From: Cystobacter ferrugineus
GTDB lineage: Bacteria > Myxococcota > Myxococcia > Myxococcales > Myxococcaceae
Reading direction: 5' to 3'
Assembly: GCF_001887355.1 (NCBI RefSeq)
Contig: NZ_MPIN01000005.1
Coordinates: forward strand, 428,681 to 492,680
DNA: 64,000 nt
Both the position numbers and the translations under genes were made by a program. Of the stretch, positions 25,072-32,347 are shown piece after piece. The notes beneath the pieces were generated by a model. It saw only the letters and a list, made by a program, of their open reading frames with translations. It ran no database searches and was not told where the DNA came from. The first letter of the stretch is position 1. Each line of letters opens with the position of its first letter.

Positions 25072-26475
25072 GTGTCGAATCATGGAGAGGGGACTGTCTC
25101 CCCGGACGAATTGGAGCCGGGGACGCAAGTGGGCCGTTGGCGAGTGGTGGAGCGGTTGGGCGTGGGAGGCCAGGGCGCCGTCTACCGCGTGGAGGATCTG
25201 GACCACCCCGGCGACTTCTACGCGCTCAAGCTCGCGCTGAATGCGTGCACCGGGCGAGCCGAGCGCGAGGTGGCTCTGATGATGACCCGGGCAGCCCATC
25301 CCCACGTGGTGGGTTTCCATGGCTGCGCGTACGGGCCCTACCCTCGCGAAGGATGCCTGGGCTTCATCATGGATTGGGTGCCCGGCCTGGCCTTGGACGT
25401 ATGGGCGGAGACGGGCAACACCACCTTCCGGCAGCTCGCCACCGCGGGCGCCACGGTGGCGCACACCCTGGGCGAGTTGCATGGCCGAGGCGTCCTGCAC
25501 CGCGACCTCAAGCCCGAGCACATCGTCGTGCGCGAGTCGGATGGCCAACCCGTGCTGCTCGACTTCGGCGTGGGCTGGTACGAGGGCGCGACCCCTCTCA
25601 CCACGGGCCCTCTCCCCCCGGCCACCCTGTACCTGCTCAGCCCCGAGGCCGTGCGCTTCCTGTGGCACAGCCCCGAGCGCCCCGGCTCGCACTACACCTT
25701 CCAACCCACCGATGACCTGTACGCCCTGGGGGTGTGCCTCTACCGGGCCACCACCGGGCACTACCCCTTCTCCGAGTGGTTGCCAGCGGACGTGTTGCAG
25801 TCCGCCATCGTCCACGTGCGGCCAATGGCGCCCGTCCTCGTCAATCCTCGGGTGCCACGGGCCTTGAGTGACGTGATCGTCCGACTGCTGGCGAAGAACC
25901 CCTCGGAGCGCTACCGGAGTGGCGCGGCACTCCACGCGGCGCTGGTCGCGGCTGCCTCCAGTCGAGAGATTGCGTGGGACGCGAGCATCTTCGATTGGGA
26001 AGAAGTGCCACCAGTGCAGGAGGGAGGCACACCCGATCGGCACATTCTCCGGCCCCCGAGACCCAGGCCCGCCTTAACCTCTCGGTCTGCCGCTCCCTTT
26101 CGCATGGCTCGACGGAGCCGTTGGCCCAGGAGGCTTGCGCTCGTCGCATCGGTACTGCTGACCCTCGTGCCCGTGACGCGCGTTCCACTCAAGGCGCCAG
26201 GCCTCCGTATTCCAAACGAGGAGTGGGCCACGAATGGCGGAATAGACCCAGCTCCCGCCCAGTATGAACAGGCGCCGCTACCGGTGAGAAATCAGAAGAT
26301 GGCCCCCTGCACAAAGGAGCTTGAAGTAGAGCTGTCCGGTGCGTGCTGGCATTCAATCGGCAAGCGACGGCCTCCGAACTGCCCACCCCAGACGGTTGCG
26401 TTCAAAGACGAGTGCCTCTGGCCAGTGCCGAAATCTCGCCCAGTTCCGACCAGCGTGGATGGTGGGGCACCATGA
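25072..26475 (+). CDS. Membrane Ser/Thr protein kinase with Cys-containing extracytoplasmic tail
   Basis: A 467-residue Hanks-type kinase. The glycine loop GVGGQGAVY lies at about residues 30-38, followed by the catalytic Lys in FYALKLA. The catalytic loop HRDLKPEH is near 142 and DFG near 163, so the kinase is probably active. The P+1/APE region reads LLSPEAVRF. A basic linker and one transmembrane helix (LALVASVLLTLVPV, about 355-372) lead to a short outer domain with four Cys residues (C..CW..C..CLW), a tail seen on other myxobacterial kinases. It starts at a GTG. The gene is divergent from the toxin operon. It may sense an envelope signal, but its substrate is unknown. Base composition becomes more AT-rich after its end, where the islet begins. 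Confidence 0.88.
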   Translation: MSNHGEGTVSPDELEPGTQVGRWRVVERLGVGGQGAVYRVEDLDHPGDFYALKLALNACTGRAEREVALMMTRAAHPHVVGFHGCAYGPYPREGCLGFIMDWVPGLALDVWAETGNTTFRQLATAGATVAHTLGELHGRGVLHRDLKPEHIVVRESDGQPVLLDFGVGWYEGATPLTTGPLPPATLYLLSPEAVRFLWHSPERPGSHYTFQPTDDLYALGVCLYRATTGHYPFSEWLPADVLQSAIVHVRPMAPVLVNPRVPRALSDVIVRLLAKNPSERYRSGAALHAALVAAASSREIAWDASIFDWEEVPPVQEGGTPDRHILRPPRPRPALTSRSAAPFRMARRSRWPRRLALVASVLLTLVPVTRVPLKAPGLRIPNEEWATNGGIDPAPAQYEQAPLPVRNQKMAPCTKELEVELSGACWHSIGKRRPPNCPPQTVAFKDECLWPVPKSRPVPTSVDGGAP

Positions 26476-26591
26476 GCCTGCCCACCGAAGGAGAGCACTC
26501 AAACTAGACGCCCAGTTAAAGCCATCCGCCGATTGACGAACATTCGCGTGGAACTGAATGCACCCACAACCCGAAGACACACAAAAAATCA

Positions 26592-28814
26592 TTACTTTCT
26601 TTTCCTGGGACTCCTCTTTTTTTCTTTGTGTGAATGCGTTTGAACAGGCGAAGCGGGCGGTGGTTGTTGGCTGATCGATTGACGAATCACCTGATATGCT
26701 TGCTGAATCCATTGCTCTGTGAATTTTGACAAATCTTTCTTCTGGATTAAATCGACCAAGCGGTTACGGTCAAAAAGACGAAAAGCATCCTCATTCAAAG
26801 AATAGACTCTTCGGGTCGAGTGCTCAGACCCATCAAATTCAATCTGGTCGGCCGCATTGACTAGAAAAGGAATAACCTGGGGCAACATCAAATCCGTATC
26901 CAGCTCTGCAGCACCAAGCAGCACGCCGCTAAAAGTCGGCCACGCGTCGAAGGGCAATCCGGACGTATCTCCTCGTTGAATTCTCTCAGCACCCCAACTG
27001 CAACGATAAATCAAACTTGAAATACCGCCCCTGACGGAGTTAATCAGCCTCTCTGCTCCATCTGGAGCAAAAGACCGCAACAAGAGGCTTTCAAATTCGA
27101 CCTGCACCTCATGACGACGGCCTCGATCAAGTAAGTTTTGCCTTGAACTTTTCGCAAAATACTCCATCAAAAAATACGCCAACTGGAGACGTATTGGGAT
27201 GATTTCCGCGAGCAGCTTCTTGAGAGTGGATGCCAACTCCTGCTCACCAGGATGCTGGTGCAACATCATGTTCTCAATGGATCGAAAACTCTCTGGCGCG
27301 TGCTTAATTGGCGCTTCTGAGGAACGTGCCTTTTCAGTCATTGTTACTTCTTCTAAAAGGATCAACAAGTCTTTTCGATCTAGAAGGGTTCGTGAAAACT
27401 CCTTGATGGCGGAGGATTGATCTTCCGCTACCAACATTTTGACCAGATCGTCGGACCTTTTTTCCTTCCAAGCAATGATGGCTCGTAGCACTCGCTGATC
27501 TTTCTCATCGTCTGAGATGAGGCTCGGGCTCAGGTAGCGTACCCAATAGTCTCGGTGCGTCTTAAGCGCAAGCCCCTGTGGCTTTTGATGCCTATGACTT
27601 CCCGTCTGCGCTTCCCAACCCGGGAATACGAAATTTAGGACTGCCTCAATAGCAGCACGTCGTGAACCAGAACTTTTTCCAATTAGAGCATCTAGCTCCA
27701 CAGCAAAGGCAGAAGGGCGTTCTGCTCCATCATCCTTGCTAGGATGATCATCCCTAAGCTCCTCTATGTACCTATTAACAAGAGAGAACACGTCCGGCTC
27801 TGCGGCTCGCAATGCGGAAATCAAAAGAATGTCGTCAAAGTCAATCTCCCCCTCAAGTCGCCTCCAAGCTTCCTGGCAATGGCGCAAGCCATATTTCAGG
27901 CGACGAGGATTACTACAAAGCAACGCCAGCGCCATAGCTGGAGACATCCAGCCCAACATCGCACTAGCAGAATACTCCAACGAGCCACCTAGCCCATTGA
28001 GTGGCTCTCGGACTTGCTTTGACGCAGGATCAATCAGACCTTTATCCATTGAGCGCTGAAGGTGATTGCCCCGGAAGCAATTCAGAACTTTCCAGATCGA
28101 AGATGTGTCAGGCAGGGGAATAAGTTCGACTATCCTTGCAAACTTTTCGATGTCGAATCGAGTGCTCAAGGATGCTGACGCCAATACAACGCGGATCGAT
28201 TTGAATTCAGAGAGAAGATTGAGCAACGACCGAATTGGCTCTAGCCTCTCAACTTCGGGAGTATTCGCACTGAATGCAGTACCAGCAAAACGCTCTATAT
28301 CCTCAACCCACAAAACGACGCGCAAGCCAATCGCAGTCGCAATCTTATCGTAACCCCCAAGAACAGCAGATGGACTCTTGGGGCCGCCCAAAAGCCGAGC
28401 CCATCCCTGCCCAGTGCTTTCTATGGCATTTATGTATTCATCTGGCAGCCCTGCGATTGGGCTAATATTGACATGTCTCGCCAAGCCGTCAGAGAGAGGA
28501 GCAAGCATACCCCGAACCGCTGCTTCGACTGAGTCAAAAGGCCAGAGGCTAACAGGTATGATCGCTACCCTGGCCCCTATGCTCTTGTTCTTGATTAGAT
28601 GATAAGTCGTCAGATTGAGAATTGTGCTTTTCCCGGCACCAAGCTCTCCAACAAGAGCAATCGTCTGGTGCGAATCGTCTGTCGAAACCAGCACAGATGC
28701 TATTCTCTCCGCAATGGCATTTCGCCCAAAAGCATCAAGACGTGGGTGACTCACTGGCTGATCATCTGCTATCCACTTGCTTAACTCGTCAAAATCGCTC
28801 GCAATGACGCCCAT
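26592..28814 (-). CDS. KAP-like P-loop NTPase in an AT-rich islet
   Basis: A 740-residue protein in DNA visibly richer in A and T than its neighbours. The N-terminus has Walker A GELGAGKST (56-64) and a Walker B-like VVLWVEDIERF (166-176); the acidic pair followed by hydrophobic/Arg matches the KAP (STAND-related) NTPase family. The region between the two motifs, where many KAP proteins carry membrane helices, has none here. The rest (250-740) is helical without a recognised domain, ending in a Lys/Arg-rich tail. KAP NTPases occur in anti-phage and effector systems. The gene is 69 bases downstream of a four-helix membrane protein on the same strand, which may supply the membrane part. Acquisition by transfer is likely. 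Confidence 0.7.
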   Translation of the reverse strand: MGVIASDFDELSKWIADDQPVSHPRLDAFGRNAIAERIASVLVSTDDSHQTIALVGELGAGKSTILNLTTYHLIKNKSIGARVAIIPVSLWPFDSVEAAVRGMLAPLSDGLARHVNISPIAGLPDEYINAIESTGQGWARLLGGPKSPSAVLGGYDKIATAIGLRVVLWVEDIERFAGTAFSANTPEVERLEPIRSLLNLLSEFKSIRVVLASASLSTRFDIEKFARIVELIPLPDTSSIWKVLNCFRGNHLQRSMDKGLIDPASKQVREPLNGLGGSLEYSASAMLGWMSPAMALALLCSNPRRLKYGLRHCQEAWRRLEGEIDFDDILLISALRAAEPDVFSLVNRYIEELRDDHPSKDDGAERPSAFAVELDALIGKSSGSRRAAIEAVLNFVFPGWEAQTGSHRHQKPQGLALKTHRDYWVRYLSPSLISDDEKDQRVLRAIIAWKEKRSDDLVKMLVAEDQSSAIKEFSRTLLDRKDLLILLEEVTMTEKARSSEAPIKHAPESFRSIENMMLHQHPGEQELASTLKKLLAEIIPIRLQLAYFLMEYFAKSSRQNLLDRGRRHEVQVEFESLLLRSFAPDGAERLINSVRGGISSLIYRCSWGAERIQRGDTSGLPFDAWPTFSGVLLGAAELDTDLMLPQVIPFLVNAADQIEFDGSEHSTRRVYSLNEDAFRLFDRNRLVDLIQKKDLSKFTEQWIQQAYQVIRQSISQQPPPASPVQTHSHKEKKRSPRKRK

Positions 28815-28883
28815 TGTTACTTGCTTGAGCGAAGAGGGCTCTTTGTTTAGGGCAAATTTGCGAGAGAGCCTATTTCGGTCAGA

Positions 28884-29336
28884 TTAAGCACCTGCCCGGT
28901 TGACTAACTTCCATGCCGTTAAGGCGAGTAGAACAGGGCTAAAGAACACCACACAACGCTGTAGCGTTTTTTGGGGCAGAAGCGCACCTATTGCTTCAAG
29001 TTCAATAGGTGCGCATCCTAATTTTTCCATCGCTCCTGGGAACTTGTAGGCATACAGGAAAAAGAAAAAAAGGCCGAATAGCCCAGCTACCCACGGCGGT
29101 GGATAGGAGAACAGGTGACGCAAGCCGCCCCATCCCGCCAATCGCTCTTTCGCAAAGGAGAGACAAAGCACTCCGATCAAGACAAGGCTAGGCGCCAATG
29201 CCCATGGCAATGCCAGACTGATCGCGCTACAACCAGGTAGAACAGGAAGAAGAATGGCCAGGGTCGAACAACCTACCAACCCAAGGGCGACGACTTCAGT
29301 CCATCTATAAAAAATTTCTCTGTTTTGACTATTCAA
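28884..29336 (-). CDS. Four-helix membrane protein paired with the KAP-like NTPase
   Basis: A 150-residue integral membrane protein with about four hydrophobic helices (VVALGLVGCSTLAILLPVL, ALAPSLVLIGVLCL, AGLFGLFFFFLYAY and CVVFFSPVLLALTAW). It starts at a TTG (29336) that overlaps the stop of the truncated TOPRIM gene, with GAGGAG five bases upstream, so it is read as the next gene of that operon. AT-rich base use matches the NTPase gene that follows. I do not recognise the family. By position it may be the membrane effector or anchor of a two-gene system with the NTPase; this is inference. Confidence 0.6.
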   Translation of the reverse strand: MNSQNREIFYRWTEVVALGLVGCSTLAILLPVLPGCSAISLALPWALAPSLVLIGVLCLSFAKERLAGWGGLRHLFSYPPPWVAGLFGLFFFFLYAYKFPGAMEKLGCAPIELEAIGALLPQKTLQRCVVFFSPVLLALTAWKLVNRAGA

Positions 29337-29506
29337 TCAATCTCCTCTTTATTCTCGTCCTTGGCAACCTCATGGCCCCGCGCAACACGATGCGGAGGAA
29401 GGATCGTGGGGTGCACTTCAGGAGCCGACTCCTTCAACAACCTGCGCACGAGCAGAGGAACAGCATGCACTTCTCCGTGGCCTTCGACGATGAGACCCAT
29501 TTTCAT
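29333..29506 (-). pseudogene. Truncated DUF4276 (TOPRIM-like) gene, N-terminal fragment
   Basis: Directly after the OLD-like ATPase, with an ATGA overlap, begins a frame reading MKMGLIVEGHGEVHAVPLLV, followed by RRLLKESAPEV. This matches the start of DUF4276, the TOPRIM-fold partner of such ATPases (the Glu in VEGHGE is the first catalytic acid). Family members are around 200 residues, but here the frame stops after 57 codons, just where the AT-rich islet starts. The remaining TOPRIM part is not found nearby. The gene is read as broken by the islet insertion; a functional short peptide cannot be excluded. Confidence 0.7.
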
Positions 29507-30762
29507 CGGGACTCCAGGTCGAAGAGCCGCAGCTGCGTCGGCTCCGGAATCGCTTCCGTATCAGGTGCGAGCTGGTTTGCCTTCAACAGCTCCCCCGCCG
29601 TGTAGAGCCGATCCCGAAGCGTGTCGCGTGTGGCTTCGTCAAGTGCTCCGATGAGGGTCTTTCCCTGCTCGGCCATGACAGGGATGAGTTCGTCGGCGGA
29701 GACATCTGGCGCATCGAGGAGTTCTGGACTGTGGCTGGTGACGAGCACCTGGGCATGCCTCGAGCCATCGCGGAGCGCATCACGCAGGATGCCCGCTGCC
29801 GCGGGATGTAGAGCGACCTCGGGCTCTTCAATGCCAATGAGGTGCACGCGCTCTTCGACTCGGGCTTGGAGAAGAGCGGCAAGAATACCCAAGGCTCGCA
29901 AGGTCCCATCGGACATGTTGATCGCCGGAAAGCGCCAGGGCTCCGTGGACCCCTCGACCTGCTGGCGGAACTCCAATGTCTCCATGTGCCCGACGCGCTT
30001 CGGGTCCACGCCCTCCAAACCAGGCACGATACGGCTGAGACATTCCTCGATACGCAGCTTGGTGCTCCCACCATGCACCTTCTCGAGACGCTCCAGAACG
30101 CTGGAAAGATTGGAGCCATCGCGCGTGAGCAGCTCGCCTTTGTCAGGGGACTGAAGGTCTCGGATTCTGTCTGGGTTCAGATTGTAGAACCCCATGTTCG
30201 AGAGCACGTCGAAGAGAGGCCGGAACTCCGGCAGACCCGCGGCATTGACGAGGTACAGGCGGTCTTTCGCCGCGGGCGGAGCAACAGATATGCCCTTGGA
30301 TGCAACCACCTGACCCTCTTCGACCAGGTAGGAGGCATGACCCACGACGCACTCTTCTCTCTGCACAGCGTAGTCACCGTGCGAGCGTGCTCCCACTTCG
30401 AAGGAGAAATGTCCCTGCGAGCCATCGGGGAGCTGTAGATCAAGGCGGATGCCAAAGTGGGTCGGGTGCCCACTCGATCTCCTTCGTACTTGATGGACGC
30501 CTCCACGGTCTCGGAGTGCGTGATCGAGCGATGTTCGCAGTGCATCCGTGATGAGCCGCAGGGCATCCAGGAAATTGCTCTTTCCCGAGCCATTGGGCCC
30601 CACGAGAAAGATGAGTGGTCCGAGTCGCACGTCACACGCGGCGATGCTTCGGTAATCAAGAAGGCGCACGCGGGTCAAGAAAGGGATTCGCTTGACGGGT
30701 AGTTGAAGCGTGTTCTGATTGATGGACTCAGGCGATGGCATCAAAGGTCTCACAGGTGACAT
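29503..30762 (-). CDS. OLD-like AAA ATPase (AAA_21 / RecF-SMC type)
   Basis: A 419-residue ABC-type ATPase of the OLD/AAA_21 class. The N-terminus reads RLLDYRSIAACDVRLGPL, then Walker A GPNGSGKSN. The C-terminal half has the signature-like NMSDGTLRAL, Walker B HLIGIEEPEVALHP and a D-loop/switch His in TSHSPELLD. Such ATPases partner with TOPRIM or DUF4276 nucleases in phage-defence systems, and the coupled next gene is exactly that but truncated. The ATPase itself appears intact and GC-rich like the host. The ATG at 30762 has GAGGAG very close; an ATG at 30741 is possible. Confidence 0.82.
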   Translation of the reverse strand: MSPVRPLMPSPESINQNTLQLPVKRIPFLTRVRLLDYRSIAACDVRLGPLIFLVGPNGSGKSNFLDALRLITDALRTSLDHALRDRGGVHQVRRRSSGHPTHFGIRLDLQLPDGSQGHFSFEVGARSHGDYAVQREECVVGHASYLVEEGQVVASKGISVAPPAAKDRLYLVNAAGLPEFRPLFDVLSNMGFYNLNPDRIRDLQSPDKGELLTRDGSNLSSVLERLEKVHGGSTKLRIEECLSRIVPGLEGVDPKRVGHMETLEFRQQVEGSTEPWRFPAINMSDGTLRALGILAALLQARVEERVHLIGIEEPEVALHPAAAGILRDALRDGSRHAQVLVTSHSPELLDAPDVSADELIPVMAEQGKTLIGALDEATRDTLRDRLYTAGELLKANQLAPDTEAIPEPTQLRLFDLESR

Positions 30763-30896
30763 CGCTCCTCGTCACCACGTTGCGGACGCAGCGTAGACGA
30801 ACGGAGGTGTGCCGCAAGCTCACAGTACTCTCCTGGCGGCACTCCCCGGCCCATGGGAATCCGGTTGGACTACACTGCGCCCCACCGGAGGTCCCG

Positions 30897-31655
30897 ATGA
30901 AATGTCCGGAGTGCAAGCAGCCCATGCTCGAGCGCGCCTTCGAGGGCCGCAACGGCACGCGTGTCACCATCGACGTCTGCCAGGAGTGCGGGGGGCTGTG
31001 GTTCGACACCCACGAGAGCCCGCGGCTCTCCCCCACGGGCACCCTCCAGCTCTTCCGCGCCGTGTACGGCCAGCGGGGCTCCTACCACCCGAGGCGCTCG
31101 GGCACCCTGTCCTGCCCCCGCGGTGACGAGAAGCTCGCGCTCGTCCACGACATGGCCCACGGCCACCGCTTCCAGTACTCACGCTGCCCCCAGCAGCACG
31201 GCCACTTCATCACCTTCTTCCAGTTCCTCCGGGAGAAGGGCCTCGCCCGCGAGCTCACCCCCAAGGAGCAAGCGGAGCTGCGCAAGCACGTGGACACCCT
31301 GCTGTGCTCCGACTGCGGCGAGCCCGTGCGCTTGGCCAACATGACCGCCTGCGCCCGCTGCCGCGCCCCCTTGAGCCTCCTCGACCCGGATTGTGTGGAG
31401 ACGACCCTCCGCGAGGCCCAGCCGCCGGGCGACTCGCGCCGGGACGTGGCCCCCGAGATCGCCGCGCGGCTCCTGATGGCCAACCAGGGAACGAAGCAGT
31501 TCCGCCCCAACCCCCCACCCCGCTCCCAGGTGCCAATCGCCATCCTCCCCGCCGCGGAGGCGTCCACTCAGCACAAGGGCTTCGATCTCGTCGAAGTCGG
31601 CGGCGAAATCGTGGTGGAGGGCGTGTTGGAGTACCTCTTCCACCTGATCTTCTGA
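30897..31655 (+). CDS. Zinc-ribbon protein (zf-TFIIB type)
   Basis: A 252-residue soluble protein with an N-terminal zinc ribbon of the zf-TFIIB kind (MKCPECKQPMLER, later DVCQECGGLWFD) and a second Cys set near residues 138-160 (CSDCGEPV and ACARCRAPL). Two metal sites are likely. The C-terminal 80 residues lack a known motif. The role is unknown; such ribbons bind zinc structurally or bind nucleic acid or protein. The ATG at 30897 is preceded by GGAGG, so the longer open frame from 30735 is not used. It is convergent with gltH, with only nine bases between the stops. Confidence 0.75.
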   Translation: MKCPECKQPMLERAFEGRNGTRVTIDVCQECGGLWFDTHESPRLSPTGTLQLFRAVYGQRGSYHPRRSGTLSCPRGDEKLALVHDMAHGHRFQYSRCPQQHGHFITFFQFLREKGLARELTPKEQAELRKHVDTLLCSDCGEPVRLANMTACARCRAPLSLLDPDCVETTLREAQPPGDSRRDVAPEIAARLLMANQGTKQFRPNPPPRSQVPIAILPAAEASTQHKGFDLVEVGGEIVVEGVLEYLFHLIF

Positions 31656-31664
31656 ACGGCCCGC

Positions 31665-32267
31665 TCAGAAGGTGTACTTCACCCGCGGGAACACGGCGAA
31701 GGTCGGGATGTTGGGCCCGATGAGGTAGCGCGCCATCACGTCCGCGCCCACGGAGAAGTGGTCCAGGGGCGTCGCGTACTCCACCCCAATCCCCACGCCC
31801 GCGTTGGGCATCGTCTGGGGCTCCGCCGGATCCCCCGTGCCCGTGGGCGACAGATCCAGGCGCGACATGCCCGCCGCCAGCTTCGGCACCAGGTAGAAGC
31901 GCGTGGCCAGCGGCACCAGGTAGCCCGCCGTCACGTCGGCGAACACCACCGAGAAGTTGTCGCTCCGGGCGCACTCGTTCGTCCCCGGCAGGTAGCTGGC
32001 GAAGCAGTTCGCCGCCGACGCCCCCAGGCCGAAGTGCACCCCCAGCGTCACCCGATCCGAGATGTCATACCCCACGCCCAGCTGCAGGTACGTCTGCGCG
32101 TTGGAGTAGCGGTTGAGCCCTCCCACCGTGAAGAACACCCCGATATCGGCCTCGGTGAAGAAGCCCCGGCGCACCTCGAGCGGCACTCCCTCGGGGGCGG
32201 TGGCCGACAGGGCGGCGGTGGGCAGCAGCGCGAGCACGGCGGTCAACAACGGCGTCTTCATCTTCAC
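31665..32267 (-). CDS. gltH: Outer-membrane beta-barrel gliding protein GltH (CglE-like)
   Basis: A 200-residue protein with a signal peptide (LLTAVLALLPTAALS) followed by alternating beta-strand patterns and a C-terminal FPRVKYTF, as expected for a small outer-membrane beta-barrel. In Myxococcus xanthus, gltH (I recall it also being called cglE) follows gltG and encodes a barrel in the outer-membrane part of the gliding apparatus. The position directly after gltG supports the name; sequence identity could not be tested. It starts at GTG 32267 or ATG 32261. A strong terminator lies between gltG and this gene, so it probably has separate or read-through transcription. Confidence 0.65.
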   Translation of the reverse strand: MKMKTPLLTAVLALLPTAALSATAPEGVPLEVRRGFFTEADIGVFFTVGGLNRYSNAQTYLQLGVGYDISDRVTLGVHFGLGASAANCFASYLPGTNECARSDNFSVVFADVTAGYLVPLATRFYLVPKLAAGMSRLDLSPTGTGDPAEPQTMPNAGVGIGVEYATPLDHFSVGADVMARYLIGPNIPTFAVFPRVKYTF

Positions 32268-32279
32268 GAACCCTCTCGT

Positions 32280-32315
32280 AAAAACTCGCCCCCCTCCCAG
32301 GCCGGGAGAGGGGCG
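32280..32315 (-). terminator. Intrinsic terminator after gltG
   Basis: On the minus strand a 12-base stem with one mismatch (CGCCCCTCTCCC with GGGAGGGGGGCG) and a five-base loop is followed by AGTTTTTA. This is a textbook Rho-independent terminator in the gap between gltG and gltH. Confidence 0.8.
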
Positions 32316-32347
32316 TGCACGTCATGAGCGCTTCAGATTGGCAGGGA

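Noticed and set aside
26476..26591. Remnant of the missing TOPRIM domain at the left edge of the islet
   Set aside because: I translated the minus strand by eye and saw nothing resembling DUF4276.
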